64,000 nt of DNA from Manis javanica. Lineage: Eukaryota; Chordata; Mammalia; Pholidota; Manidae. Made by a program: the position numbers and the translations under genes. The DNA lies in NCBI RefSeq assembly GCF_040802235.1, contig NC_133165.1:45831629-45895628 (forward strand). Direction: 5' to 3'. How positions within the stretch are numbered: the stretch's first letter is position 1; every line of letters starts with the position of its first letter. Positions 37,890 through 49,203 of this stretch are shown here, one piece after another. The notes under the pieces were generated by a model. The model saw nothing but the letters and a program-made list of their open reading frames with translations, was not told where the DNA came from and did not search any database.

Positions 37890-38240
37890 ATAAGAGGGTG
37901 TAGTTTTTGTCCCATGAGCTGACTCCTACAGGAGAGATAGGGACCGAACCGCGAGCGCCGAGAAGGCATTCGCGCGCCGTCTCCTGCCAACTTCAGAACG
38001 CGCGCCGCCAGCGAACAACGATCACCTCGCGTTTGGTCAGGGAGTCTAGTAGAGCCGCGGACGCTGCTCGATGGACAGACACCGCTGAAAGCTCCTCATA
38101 GGAAGTTTTCTCAGCAAGCTCTGCCCCGGGAGGCCAGGAACCGCCCAACCGCCCGCCCAGCCCTCCCCGAAAGCCCCGCCCACCCCGCCCCGCCGGCTCC
38201 CTCGGCCCTTCGCGATCCCAGTCACCCCTCAGTCCCCACT
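37890..38240. promoter_or_regulatory. Small CpG-rich stretch with GC boxes
   Basis: Contains 'gaaccgcgagcgccgag', 'cgcgcgccgtc' and GC-box-like runs such as 'ccccgcccaccccgccccg'. It may be a promoter or an orphan CpG island. No coding exon was recognised beside it, and L1-E inserted just downstream. Confidence 0.5.
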
Positions 38241-38302
38241 CCTTTCCTCCGATGCCCTTGGGGGCCTTCCCGCCAGTAAGATACGCTGACCCTCCCCAGA
38301 CC

Positions 38303-39785
38303 GAGGACTTGACTTACCACAGAGTCACTATTTGCCTTCTTTGTGCTACACAAAGTCTTCCCTCTGATCCCCCCCACACCATGCGTGCCCATCATAATAC
38401 CCCTGAATCCCCTTCTCCCCCCCTCCCTCACTCCTCCCCTTTGGTAACCGCCAGTCCCTTCTTGTAGTCTGTGAGTCTGTTGTTGTTTTGTTCCTTTAGT
38501 TTTGCTTCGTTGTTATATTCCACAAATGAGGGAAATAATTTGGTACTTGTCTTTCTCCACCTGGCTTATTTCACTGAGCATAATATCCTTCAGCTCCATC
38601 CATGTCGTTGCAAATTGTAGAATTTGTTTCTTTCTTATGGCCGAGTAGTATTCCATTGTGTATATGTACCACCTCTTCTTTATTCATTCATCTACTGATG
38701 GACACAGGTTGCTTCCATATCTTGGCTATTGTAAACAGTGCTACAATAAACATAGGGGTGCATATGTCTTTTTGAATCTGAGAAATTATATTCTTTGGGT
38801 CAATTCGTAGGAGTGGAATTCCCAGGTCAAATGGCATTTCTATTTTTAGTTTTTTGAGGAACCTCCATATTGCTTTCCACAATGGTTGAATTAGCTTACA
38901 TTCCTACCAGCAGTGTAGGAGGGTTTCCCTTTCTCCAAATCCTCGCCAGCATTTGTTGTTCTTAGTCTTTTTGATACTGGCCATCCTAACTGGTGTGAGG
39001 TGATATCTCATTGTGGTTTTTATTTGCATTTCCCTGATAGTTAGCGATGTGGTACATCTTTTCATGTATTTGTTCGCTATCTGAATTTCTTCTTTGGAAA
39101 ATTGTCTGTTCATATCCTCCACCCACTTTTTCATTGGGTTATTTGCTTTTGGGGTGTTGAGACGTGTGAGTTCTTTATGTATTTTGGATGTTAACCCCTT
39201 GTTGGATATGTTATTTACAAATATATTCTATACTATAGGATGCCTTTTTTGTTCTGTTGATGGTGTCCTTTGCTGAACAGAAGCTTTTAAGTTTGGTGTA
39301 GCCCCATGTGTTCATTTTTGCTTTTGTTTCCCTGCCCAAGGAGACACTTTGAGGAAAAATTTGCTCATATTTATATTCAAGAGAATTTTGCTGTTTTCTT
39401 CTAAGAGTTTTATGGTTTCATGACTTACATTCAGGTCTTTGATCCATTTTGAGTTGACTTTTGTGTATGGGGATAGACAATAATCCAGTTTTATTCTTTT
39501 GCATGTAGCTGTCCAGTTTTGCCAACACCAGTTGTTGAAGAGGCTGACATTTCCCCATTGTATGTCCATGGCTCCTTTATCATATATTAATTGTCCATAT
39601 ATACTTGGGTTTACATCTGGGCTCTTTAGCCTGTTCCATTGGTCTATGGGTCTGTTCTTGTGCCAGTACCAAATTGTCTTGATTACTGTGGCTTTGTAGT
39701 AGAGCTTGAAGTCAGGGAGCATTATCCCACCCACTTTCTTCTTCCTTCTCAGGATTGCTTTGGCTATTTGGGGAGGACTTGACTT
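38303..39785 (-). mobile_element. L1-E: L1 fragment truncated at both ends, with TSD
   Basis: The insert (38316-39772) holds minus-strand L1 from the late ORF2 to part of the 3'UTR. Readable ORF2 pieces lie at 39734-39312, 39134-38904 and 38882-38688. It is flanked by the exact 13-mer gaggacttgactt at 38303-38315 and 39773-39785. There is no poly(A) at the 3' side: the L1 stops within its 3'UTR at 'ccacagagtc'. Confidence 0.88.
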
Positions 39786-40713
39786 TGAAATCCTTTTTTT
39801 CCCTTAAGTCCTAAGTGGGTTCATGTGTCTCACATGCCTCAACACCCAAAAAGCAAGGTGTTTGACCTCTTTAAACACCTTCATGTGTGTCAACCGTGTC
39901 CTGCCTCCCTTTAGCCTTTGCTATGAGATGTGCTGCCAGAACTGTTCCCTTCTTTCAGTTCTTATAGCTCTGAACTTCAATACAGTATGGGTTTAACAGA
40001 ATACTTGGTAAATCACTTAAAATATCCCTACTTCAGGTGAAAATATCTTCTGTCTTTAAAGCATAGTACTATAATAGATTTTGTTACTTTTTTTCCTTTG
40101 GACCAATAAATTGTATCAGCTGAGCTCAAAGAGGTGTACCTAGGAAACCTCCTTGATGTATATAACTTGACTGATAAAGATGATTAGATTAAAAAGACTT
40201 GTTTTTTCATTTAGTCCCAGTAGCTGAGTGATACAAAATTCAAATCTTTGGTGACAACACTAGATCCTTGATAAGTACATTTATTTGAAAAGGTGAACAT
40301 TCAGGTTTTTAAATGTTTGACTTTAGGTATATATTTCTGATGACTTAGCATAAAAGATTGAAGGATTCTTGTGGAGGTCAGAGAGAAAATAACTACTTTA
40401 TGGTCAAAACAGGTTTCTCATGTTCTCCAGGTTGGTAGTTTGTCTAGACCCCAGTGAGCCTATAACTGAGGGCTCTGTATTATCTTTCCTGTAATTGGAA
40501 TAAGCAGTGTTTATGTGCACCATGCACAGGCCTTATGTGTGGTACGTGTTCTTCTTCTCTTACAGACTGAATTAAGTGAGAGCACTGGGGGATGTGTGTA
40601 GGTGGGTCGCTAAAGTGTTTTTTTGTTTTTAATTTATGGATGGTAGGATATTAAATTTGTGGTTGAAGTGCTTTGGTGAGAAGTTAGCAAATAATCAGTA
40701 CACCTGAATAGTT
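39786..40713. other. Unique AT-rich DNA, no gene seen
   Basis: Ordinary intronic-looking DNA. I looked for a POM121 exon upstream of the pair at 49.4-51.4 kb and did not see one. Confidence 0.45.
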
Positions 40714-40730
40714 AAAAAGGTCTTGAAGTG
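40714..40730. repeat. Target-site duplication of L1-B, left copy
   Basis: The 17-mer aaaaaggtcttgaagtg is repeated exactly at 49222-49238, after the second poly(A). It encloses the L1 and its retroviral tail. Confidence 0.93.
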
Positions 40731-40995
40731 AGGGGCGGAGCCAGGATGGTGGCGTGAGTAGAGCAGTGGAAATCTCCTCCCAAAAACACATAGAGCTATG
40801 AAAATATAACAAAGAAAAATCTTCCTAAAATAGAGACCACAGGACACAGGACAACATCCAGACCACATCCACACCTGCAAGAACCCAGCGCCTTGCGAAG
40901 GGGGTAAGATACAAGCCCTGGCCCGGCGGGACCCGAGCGCCCCTCCCCCCAGCTCCCGGCGGGTGGAAAGAAACCGGAGCGGTTTTTTTTTTTTT

Positions 40996-41760
40996 GGCGA
41001 GCGCTTTTTGGAAGCCTTAAAGGGACGGGCCCCCGTTGCTAGGGAGGCAGGGTGGCGGGACCGGTGAGTGGGTGCCTGGGACCGGCGCCTGAGGACAAAG
41101 AATATCCCACATTTTTCCCTGCGGGACCGGTGGGCGGGTGCCTGAGACCGGTGCCTGAGGACGGAGGAAATCGCGCGTTTTTCCCCTTTTCTTTTTCTCT
41201 TTTTGGCGAGCGCTTTTTGGAAGCCTTAAAGGGACAGGGACCCCAGTGCTAGGGAGGCAGGGTGGTGGGACTGGTGAGCGGGTGCCTGGGACCGGCGCCT
41301 GAGGACAAAGAATATCCCACGTTTTTCCCTGCGGGACCGGTGGGCAGGTGCCTGAGACCAGCACTTGAGGACAGAGGAAATCGCGCGTTTTTCCTCTCTT
41401 TTTTTTTTTCTCTTTTCTGCGAGTGCTTTTTGGAAGCCTGAAAGGGACAGGGACCCTGGTGCTAGGGAGGCAGGGCGGTGGGACTGGTGAGCGGGTGCCT
41501 GGGACCAGTGCTTGAGGACAAAGAATATCGAGCGTTCCTTCCCTGCGGGACCGGTGGGTGGGTGCTTTTTGGAAGCCTTGAAAGGACAGGGACCCTGGTG
41601 CTAGGGAGACAGGGCAGCAGGACCAGTGAGCGGGTGCCTGAGACCGGCACCTGAGGACAGAAAAAAAGAAAAAAAAAATCGCTTGTTTTTTCCTTTTTTT
41701 TTTTTTTTCTTTCTTTCTGTTCCCTCTCTCATTGTTGCTGTTGTTGTTTTGGTTTGGAGA
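40996..41760 (+). repeat. Tandem ~210-bp promoter monomers
   Basis: Three units plus a shortened fourth, each with the same internal order (ctttttggaagcc, gctagggaggcaggg, gggtgcctgggacc, gaggacaaagaatatc, gaggaaatcgcgcg). Units differ by small substitutions and by T-rich spacer lengths. Confidence 0.88.
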
Positions 41761-42036
41761 GTGCTTTTTGGAAGTCTTAAAGGGGCAGGACAGGTCACTT
41801 AGACCAGAGGCAGGGAATCTGGGGATCTCTGGGCACCCTAAACCCCTGGGCAGCAGGGGGCACAGAGACCCCTTACGGAGATAAATAGCCTCCTGGCCGC
41901 TCCCCCTCCAAACGGGGCTCCACCATTTTGGAGGAACAGCCCCAGCCAGACCAAGCCCACAGCAACAGTGGAGATAAACCCCAAAGCAACTGGGCAGGAA
42001 GCAGAAGCCCTGTCTGCGCACAGCTGCCCAGAACAA
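41017..42036 (-). CDS. Long antisense ORF in the L1-B 5'UTR (ORF0-like position)
   Basis: A 339-residue minus-strand frame opening MFWAAVRRQGFCFLPSCFG and running through the monomers as a Pro/Arg/Lys-rich repeat (VPGTRSPVPPPCLPSTRVPV). It occupies the place of primate L1 ORF0, which is antisense in the 5'UTR and promotes retrotransposition. L1-A keeps only the first 65 codons (17520-17717, plus strand). The length could simply be a by-product of stop-poor GC-rich repeats. No domain is recognised. Confidence 0.35.
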   Translation of the reverse strand: MFWAAVRRQGFCFLPSCFGVYLHCCCGLGLAGAVPPKWWSPVWRGSGQEAIYLRKGSLCPLLPRGLGCPEIPRFPASGLSDLSCPFKTSKKHSPNQNNNSNNERGNRKKEKKKKRKKQAIFFFFFSVLRCRSQAPAHWSCCPVSLAPGSLSFQGFQKAPTHRSRREGTLDILCPQALVPGTRSPVPPPCLPSTRVPVPFRLPKSTRRKEKKKKRGKTRDFLCPQVLVSGTCPPVPQGKTWDILCPQAPVPGTRSPVPPPCLPSTGVPVPLRLPKSARQKEKKKRGKTRDFLRPQAPVSGTRPPVPQGKMWDILCPQAPVPGTHSPVPPPCLPSNGGPSL

Positions 42037-42140
42037 GCAACTAGAGGTCGCTATTCTCCCAGGAAAAGGCTACAAACCAACAAGAAGGGAAGCTCTTTCA
42101 GCGGTCACTTGTACCAGCTCTGCAAACTATCTCTATCACC

Positions 42141-43024
42141 ATGAAAAGGCAAAACTACAGGCAGACAAAGATCACAGAGACAACACCTGAGAAGGAGACA
42201 GACCTAACTAGTCCTCCTGAAAAAGAATTCAAAATAAAAATCATGAACATGCTGACAGAGATGCAGAGAAAAATGCAAGAGCAATGGGATGAGATGCAGA
42301 AAAAAATGCAAGAGCAGTGGGATGAAGGCCGGAAGGAGATCACAGATGTCAGGAAAGAGATCACAGAAGTGAAACAATCCCTGGAAGGATTTATAAGCAG
42401 AATGGATAAGATGCAAGAGGCCATTGAAGGAATAGAAGCCAGAGAACAGGAACGTATAGAAGCTGACAGAGAGAGATAAAAGGATCTCCAGGAATGAAAC
42501 AACACTAAGAGAAATATGTGACCAATACAAAAGGAAAAACATTCGTATTATAGGGATACCAGAAGAGGAAGAAAGAGGAAAAGGGATAGAAAGTCTCTTT
42601 GAAGAAATAATTGCTGAAAACTTCCCCAAACTGGGGGAGGAAATAATCGAACAGACCATGGAAGTACACAGAACCCCCAACAGAAAGGATCCAAGGAGGA
42701 CAACACCAAGACACATAGTAATTAAAATGGCAAGGATCAAGGACAAGGAAAGAGTTTTAAAGGCAGCTAGAGAGAAAAAGGTTTAAAGGAAAACCAATCA
42801 GGCTAACATCAGACTTCTCAACAGAAACCCTACAGGCCAGAAGAGAATGGCATGATATACTTAATGCAATGAAACAGAAGGGCCTTGAACCAAGGATACT
42901 GTATCCAGCACGACTATCATTTAAATATGATGGTGGGATTAAACAATTCCCAGACAAGCAAAAGCTGAGGGAATTTGCTTCCCACAAACCACCTCTACAG
43001 GGCATCCTACAGGGACTGCTCTAG
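42141..43024 (+). pseudogene. L1-B ORF1, frameshifted
   Basis: Starts MKRQNYRQTKITETTPEK with the same coiled coil as L1-A. A two-base deletion near 42466 (GACAGAGAG against GACATAGAGAG) leads to TAA at 42477-42479, leaving 112 residues. A second deletion near 42780 (aaaggtttaaagg) removes part of the carboxy-terminal region. The RRM-like part remains in the DNA but is out of frame. Confidence 0.92.
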
Positions 43025-43192
43025 ATGGGAGCACCCCTAAAAAGAGCACAGAACAAAACACACAACATATGAAGAATGGAGGAGGAGGAATAAGAAGGGA
43101 GAGAAGAAAAGAATCTCCAGACAGTGTATATAACAGCTCAATAAGCGAGCTAAGTTAGGCAGTAAGATACTAAAGAAGCTAACCTTGAACCT

Positions 43193-46100
43193 TTGGTAAC
43201 CACGAATCTAAAGCCTGCAATGGCAATAAGTACATATCTCTCAATAGTCACCCTAAATGTAAATGGACTTAATGCACCAATTAAAAGACATAGAGTAATA
43301 GAATGGATAAAAAAGCAAGACCCATCTATATGCTGCTTACAAGAAACTCACCTTAAACCCAAAGATAAGCATAGACTAAAAGTCAAGGGATGGAAAAACA
43401 TATTTCAGGCAAACAACAGTGAGAAGAAAGCAGGGGTTGCAGTACTAATATCAGACAAAATAGACTTCAAAACAAAGAAAGTAACAAGAGATAAAGAAGG
43501 CCACTACATAATGATAAAGGGCTCAGTCCTACAAGAGGATATAACCATTCTAAATATATATGCACCCAATACAGGAGCACCAGCATATGTGAAGCAAATA
43601 CTAACAGAACTAAAGAGGGAAATAGACTGCAATGCATTCATTGTAAGAGACTTCAACACACCACTCACCCCAAAGGATAGATCCACCGGGCAGAAAATAA
43701 GTAAAGACACACAGGCACTGAACAACACACTAGAACAGATGGACCTAATAGACATCTATAGAACTCTACATCCAAAAGCAACAGGATATACATCCTTCTC
43801 AAGTGCACATGGAACATTCTCCAGAATAGACCACATACTAGCTCACAAAAAGAGCCTCAGTAAATTCCAAAATATTGAAATTCTACCAACCAATTTTTCA
43901 GACCACAAAGGTATGAAAGTAGAAATAAATTCTACAAAGAAAACAAAAAGGCTCACAAACACATGGAGGCTTAACAACATGCTACTAAATAATCAATGGA
44001 TCAATGAACAAATCAAAATAGAGATCAAGGAATATATAGAAACAAATGACAACAACAACACTAAGCCCCAACTTCTGTGGGATGCAGCGAAAGCAGTCTT
44101 AAGAGGAAAGTATATAGCAATCCAGGCACACTTGAAGAAGGAAGAACAATCCCAAATGAATAGTCTAACATCACAATTATTAAAACTGGAAAAAGAAGAA
44201 CAAAGGAGGCCTAAAGTCAGTAGAACGAGGGACATAATAAAGATCAGAGAAGAAATAAACAAAATTGAGAAGAATAAAACAATAGCAAAAATCAACGAAA
44301 CCAAGAGCTGGTTCTTTGAGAAAATAAACAAAATAGATAAGCCTCTAGCCCAACTTATTAAGAGAAAAAGAGAGTCAACACAAATCAACATAATCAGAAA
44401 TGAGAATGGAAAAATCACGACAGACTCCACAGAAATACAAAGAATTATTAAAGACTACTATGAAAACCTATATGCCAACAAGCTGGAAAACCTAGAAGAA
44501 ATGGACAACTTCCTAGAAAAATACAACCTCCCAAGACTGACCAAGGAAGAAACACAAAAGTTAAACAAACCAATTACAAGCAAAGAAATTGAAACAGTAA
44601 TCAAAAAACTACCCAAGAACAAAACCCCGGGGCCGGACGGATTTACCTCGGAATTTTATCAGACACACAGAGAAGACATAATACCCATTCTCCTTAAAGT
44701 GTTCCACAAAATAGAAGAAGAGGGAATACTCCCAAACTCATTCTATGAGGCCAACATCACCCTAATACCAAAACCAGGCAAAGACCCCACCAAAAAAGAA
44801 AATTACAGACCAATATCCCTGACGAATGTAGATGCAAAAATACTCAATAAAATATTAGCAAACAGAATTCAACAGTATATCAAAAGGATCATACACCATG
44901 ACCAAGTGGGGTTCATCCCAGGGATGCAAGGATGGTACAATATTCGAAAATCCATCAACATCATCCACCACATCAACAAAAAGAAAGACAAAAACCACAT
45001 GATCATCTCCATAGATGCTGAAAAAGCATTTGACAAAATTCAACATCCATTCATGATAAAAACTCTCAGCAAAATGGGAATAGAAGGCAAGTACCTCAAC
45101 ATAATAAAGGCCATATATGATAAACCCACAGCCAGCATTATACTGAACAGCGAGAAGCTGAAAGCATTTCCTCTGAGATCGGGAACCAGACAGGGATGCC
45201 CACTCTCCCCACTGTTTTTTAACATAGTACTGGAGGTCCTAGCCACGGCAATCAGACAAAACAAAGAAATACAAGGAATCCAGATTGGTAAAGAGGAAGT
45301 TAAACTGTCACTATTTGCAGATGATATGATACTGTACATAAAAAACCCTAAAGACTCCACTCCAAAACTACTAGAACTGATATCGGAATACAGCAAAGTT
45401 GCAGGATACAAAATTAACACACAGAAATCTGTAGCTTTCCTATACACTAACAATGAATCAATAGAAAGAGAAATCAGGAAAACAATTCCATTCACCATTG
45501 CATCAAAAAGAATAAAATACCTAGGAATAAACCTAACCAAAGAAGTGAAAGACTTATACTCTGAAAACTACAAGTCACTCTTAAGAGAAATTAAAGGGGA
45601 CACTATTAAATGGAAACTCATCCCATGCTCATGGCTAGGAAGAATTAATATCGTCAAAATGGCCATCCTGCCCAAAGCAATATACAGATTTGATGCAATC
45701 CCTCTCAAATTACCAGCAACATTCTTCAATGAATTGGAACAAATAATTCAAAAATTCATATGGAAACAACAAAGACCCCGAATAGCCAAAGCAATCCTGA
45801 AAAAGAAGAATAAAGTAGGGGGGATCTCACTCCCCAACTTCAAGCTCTACTACAAAGCCATAGTAATCAAGACAATTTGGTACTGGCACAAGAACAGAGC
45901 CACAGACCAGTGGAACAGATTAGAGACCCCAGAAATTAACCCAAACATATATGGTCAATTAATATTTGATAAAGGAGCCAAGGACATACAATGGCAAAAT
46001 GACAGTCTCTTCAACAGATGGTGCTGGCAAAACTGGACAGCTACATGTAGGAGAATGAAACTGGACCATTGTCTAACCCCATATACAAAGGTAAACTCAA

Positions 46101-46846
46101 AATGGATCAAAGACCTGAATGTAAGTCACGAAACCATTAAACTCTTGGAAAAAAACATAGGCAAAAACCTCTTAGACATAAACATGAGTGATCTCTTCTT
46201 GAACATATCTCCCCGGGCAAGGAAAACAACAGCAAAAATGAGCAAGTGGGACTACATTAAGCTGAAAAGCTTCTGTACAGCGAAAGACACCATCAATAGA
46301 ACAAAAAGGAACCCTACAGTATGGGAGAATATATTTGAAAATGACAGATCCGATAAAGGCTTGACGTCCAGAATATATAAAGAGCTCACACGCCTCAACA
46401 AACAAAAAACAAATAACCCAATTAAAAAATGGGCAGAGGAACTGAACAGACAGTTCTCCAAAAAAGAAATACAGATGGCCAAGAGACACATGAAAAGATG
46501 CTCCACATCGCTAATTATCAGAGAAATGCAAATTAAAACTACAATGAGGTATCACCTCACACCAGTAAGGATAGCTGCCATCCAAAAGACAAACAACAAC
46601 AAATGTTGGCGAGGCTGTGGAGAAAGGGGAACCCTCCTACACTGCTGGTGGGAATGTAAATTAGTTCAACCATTGTGGAAAGCAGTATGGAGGTGCATCA
46701 AAATGCTCAAAACAGACCTACCATTTGACCCAGGAATTCCACTCCTAGGAATTTACCCTAAGAACGCAGCAATCAAGTTTGAGAAAGACAGATGCACTCC
46801 TATGTTTATCGCAGCACTATTTACAATAGCCAAGAATTGGAAGTAA
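43193..46846 (+). CDS. L1-B ORF2, endonuclease/reverse transcriptase, short carboxy end
   Basis: Open for 1217 residues. The endonuclease spans about residues 1-240 with QETH (Glu51) and DFNTPL (Asp153, Asn155). The reverse transcriptase carries FADDMIL at 708-714, and the Cys-rich region begins near Cys1138. It makes the target nick and primes cDNA synthesis in L1 movement. L1-A shows that the family length is 1280 residues: here CAA became TAA at 46844-46846, removing the last 63. Residue 152 is Arg where L1-A has Gly, directly before the catalytic Asp. Start [10 protein letters not shown] is conserved in all four L1s that retain it. Confidence 0.93.
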   Translation: MVTTNLKPAMAISTYLSIVTLNVNGLNAPIKRHRVIEWIKKQDPSICCLQETHLKPKDKHRLKVKGWKNIFQANNSEKKAGVAVLISDKIDFKTKKVTRDKEGHYIMIKGSVLQEDITILNIYAPNTGAPAYVKQILTELKREIDCNAFIVRDFNTPLTPKDRSTGQKISKDTQALNNTLEQMDLIDIYRTLHPKATGYTSFSSAHGTFSRIDHILAHKKSLSKFQNIEILPTNFSDHKGMKVEINSTKKTKRLTNTWRLNNMLLNNQWINEQIKIEIKEYIETNDNNNTKPQLLWDAAKAVLRGKYIAIQAHLKKEEQSQMNSLTSQLLKLEKEEQRRPKVSRTRDIIKIREEINKIEKNKTIAKINETKSWFFEKINKIDKPLAQLIKRKRESTQINIIRNENGKITTDSTEIQRIIKDYYENLYANKLENLEEMDNFLEKYNLPRLTKEETQKLNKPITSKEIETVIKKLPKNKTPGPDGFTSEFYQTHREDIIPILLKVFHKIEEEGILPNSFYEANITLIPKPGKDPTKKENYRPISLTNVDAKILNKILANRIQQYIKRIIHHDQVGFIPGMQGWYNIRKSINIIHHINKKKDKNHMIISIDAEKAFDKIQHPFMIKTLSKMGIEGKYLNIIKAIYDKPTASIILNSEKLKAFPLRSGTRQGCPLSPLFFNIVLEVLATAIRQNKEIQGIQIGKEEVKLSLFADDMILYIKNPKDSTPKLLELISEYSKVAGYKINTQKSVAFLYTNNESIEREIRKTIPFTIASKRIKYLGINLTKEVKDLYSENYKSLLREIKGDTIKWKLIPCSWLGRINIVKMAILPKAIYRFDAIPLKLPATFFNELEQIIQKFIWKQQRPRIAKAILKKKNKVGGISLPNFKLYYKAIVIKTIWYWHKNRATDQWNRLETPEINPNIYGQLIFDKGAKDIQWQNDSLFNRWCWQNWTATCRRMKLDHCLTPYTKVNSKWIKDLNVSHETIKLLEKNIGKNLLDINMSDLFLNISPRARKTTAKMSKWDYIKLKSFCTAKDTINRTKRNPTVWENIFENDRSDKGLTSRIYKELTRLNKQKTNNPIKKWAEELNRQFSKKEIQMAKRHMKRCSTSLIIREMQIKTTMRYHLTPVRIAAIQKTNNNKCWRGCGERGTLLHCWWECKLVQPLWKAVWRCIKMLKTDLPFDPGIPLLGIYPKNAAIKFEKDRCTPMFIAALFTIAKNWK

Positions 46847-47795
46847 CCTAAATATCCATCAGTAGATGAATGGATAAAGAAGATGTGGTACATATACACA
46901 ATGGAATACTACTCAGCCATAAGAAGTGGAAAAATTCAACCATTTGCAGCAACATGGATGGAGCTGGAGAGTATTATGCTCAGTGAAATAAGCCAAGTGG
47001 AGAAAGAGAAATACCAAATGATTTCACTCATCTGAGGAGTATAGGAACAAAGGAAAAACTGAAGGAACAAAACAGCAGCAGAATTACAGAACCCAAAAAT
47101 GGACTAACAGGTACCAAAGGGAAAGGAACTGGGGAGGATGGGTGGGCAGGGAGGGATAAGGGGGGGGAAGAAGAAGGGGCGTATTAAGATTAGCATGCAT
47201 AGGGGGAGGGAGAAAGGGGAGGGTGGGCTGCACAACACAGAGAGGACAAGTAGTGACTCTACAACATTTTGTAAGCTGAGGGACAGTAACCGTAATGTGG
47301 TTGTTAGGGGTGACCTGATATAGGGGAGAGCATAGTAAACATAGTATTCTTCATGTAAGTGTAGATTAAAAATTAAAAAAAAAAAAAAAAGAAAGAAAGA
47401 AAAGGGGGATTACTCCTTAACAGGATAAAACTATTGGTAAATCAAAGATCAATGCATGCTTTAAATATCCTTAATGTTGATCACTTAAAGGGTGTCAGAT
47501 GATCAGCTATGGAGGTACTCTTTTCTGATAATATTCCTTTCTCTTAATTAAAAAAAAAAAAAAGCAGTTACTGTGTGCTGACCTCCAATGAGTTCTGCAC
47601 AGTGGTATAGAGGGCATGTCAAAGTGTGGGCAAAGGGTCTGTTTGTTTCTATGCAGAAGATCAAGGCCTAGCTTGGATACCCAGAAAATGAACTAAGATA
47701 CGATATGAGGAGGAGCTTCCGGCATCAGCACTCTCTGGAGGACTTGTGCCGGGGGATGATCATCAAAAAGCCTCCACAGGGATCCGGACGATGCT

Positions 47796-48243
47796 GTGGT
47801 TGTGGCTGCATCCAGCCCACCGTCTCCTGGACTTGCCATAGGAATGAGGAGGGAGATGTCTAGGCTGGCATGTGCATACAGTGAGACAACGAATTTGACC
47901 GGATCTGTACTGTTGGAACTCAACCAGGAGTTGGGAGGGGTGCAAGTTGTAGCACTCCAAAATCTCATGACTATAGACTATCTATGGTTAAAAGAACATA
48001 TGGGATGTGAACAGATCCCAGAAATGGGCTGCTTTAATTTGTCTGATGGTTCAAGTACAGTTGGACAATATCCATCATATCATAGATAAATTTTCACAAA
48101 TACCTAGGGTGCCTAAATGGTTTTCTTGGCTTCACTGGAGATGGATGGTAATTATAGATTTGCTTTGTTTATGTCACCGTATTCCTATTATGTTAATATG
48201 TGTGTGCAAATTAGTTAGTAGTTTAAAACCTATACATACTTAA
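47796..48243 (+). pseudogene. Broken env transmembrane-subunit remnant in L1-B tail
   Basis: Two plus-strand frames (47796-48089 and 48007-48243) together cover the TM ectodomain helix, the Cys-containing loop and the hydrophobic membrane anchor. A frameshift in the overlap separates the loop from the anchor. The surface subunit and a leader are absent. It is not a functional envelope. Confidence 0.75.
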
Positions 48244-48557
48244 GGTACTATACAAGAAGATATGTCAAAGAAATAATCAATCCTCCCAAGTTTCCTTCAT
48301 ATGCTACATCTATAGCTTTTCTTCTTCCTTCCTAATTACAACCCTTAAATAGAATTCGTGCCTCATATCGAATTTACCGAGTATCATAATTCCTCCAGGT
48401 GGTAAAGATACCTCGAGACAAGTGCTGGGCATAGAAGCCACAGGGCATAAATCTGCAAAGAAGTAAAAAGCTAACCTTTGCAAACAATATGGCTTCTCTC
48501 TCACTTACCAACTTTACATTTCCCTGTATGGCCCCGGAAGATGACTGGTTAGCCAGA

Positions 48558-48600
48558 GACGGGTAAGATTCCTCAAGGGAGGAACAACCTAAGACAGGCA
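48558..48600 (+). promoter_or_regulatory. CTE-like RNA element in the L1-B tail
   Basis: GACGGGTAAGA, then a six-base-pair stem (TTCCTC/GAGGAA), then AACCTAAGACAGGCA. The sequence is identical to that in L1-A. The two flanking motifs are those of the NXF1/TAP-binding internal loop in type D retroviral CTEs. Confidence 0.72.
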
Positions 48601-48880
48601 CAGTCGCAGGGGGGCCATCAGGTGAGAATTTGGGGATCAACAGAGGTGAGGCTCAGAACCTCACCCCCCCTGCTTTGAGAGAAATCTTCTGCATCCGTGG
48701 ATGTCTTGCTGCCCTTGTCTAGCCTGGATTAATACTTAGTCCATAGGCACACACCTGATCATCTGATCATCTACATTTGCCTTCTTACAGCACTAAACTA
48801 TGTTTTCTACCTTTATCTTGCATCTACCTACCACTTCAGCATTTTATTAAAAATAAAAAAAATAATAATAATAGGAGAAA

Positions 48881-49203
48881 TGTGGGATCAACATATAAAT
48901 CAAGTACAAAAATCAAACGAATATTCATATTTGACCTGATTGTTTATAGGTCATATTGCATGATCAAAACCGAAAGTTTCTGTGATGAATGCCCTTGTAC
49001 TGTTCACCATGTAAGAATTTATTCACTATGTAAGAATTCGTTCACCATGTAAGAACTTGTTCGTTATGCTTCAGAAGATTGGAGACTGACGAGAATTAGG
49101 CTTGAGATGGATTAATGATTGTACATTGAGCGTTGACCCCCCTATACTGAATTTTATTGTTGTTAACAACCATTTGATCAATAAATATGAGAGATGCCCT
49201 CTC
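48881..49203 (+). other. Probable 3' LTR (U3-R) piece ending at poly(A) site
   Basis: Starts TGTGGGATCA after the purine-rich AATAGGAGAAA and ends at the AATAAA-directed cleavage site. This order (polypurine tract, TG, poly(A) signal) fits a retroviral 3' LTR cut at the R/U5 border. It is not the same LTR family as the provirus at 55.9-60.6 kb. Confidence 0.5.

Larger units (their letters stand above)
40731..42140 (+). promoter_or_regulatory. L1-B 5'UTR/internal promoter with tandem monomers
   Basis: Begins with AGGATGGTGGCGTGAG, a variant of the YY1-site start seen in L1-A. Tandem units start at 40996, 41205, 41417 and 41561 with 'gcgagcgctttttggaagcc'-type openings and contain 'gcgggaccggtgggcgggtg' and 'atcgcgcgtttttcc'. 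The spacing is about 209 and 212 bp, then shorter. This is like the monomeric promoters of mouse L1, where monomer number tunes transcription. Confidence 0.85.
47404..49203 (+). mobile_element. 3' transduced betaretroviral segment in L1-B
   Basis: Lies between the L1's own A-rich tail and a second poly(A). It contains an env transmembrane remnant (47796-48243), a CTE-like hairpin (48558-48600), a purine run and TGTGGG that may mark an LTR start (about 48881), and AATAAA at 49180-49185, about 18 bp before poly(A). It is nearly identical to the tail of L1-A. It fits L1 read-through into a provirus with polyadenylation in the 3' LTR. Confidence 0.88.

Noticed and set aside
43993-44430. 145-codon antisense ORF repeated in L1-A, L1-B and L1-C
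   Set aside because: Shadow of the lysine-rich ORF2 linker; hydrophobic antisense frames are expected there.
47796-48243. A domesticated (syncytin-like) envelope gene
   Set aside because: Only the TM part is present and it is split by a frameshift in both L1 tails.
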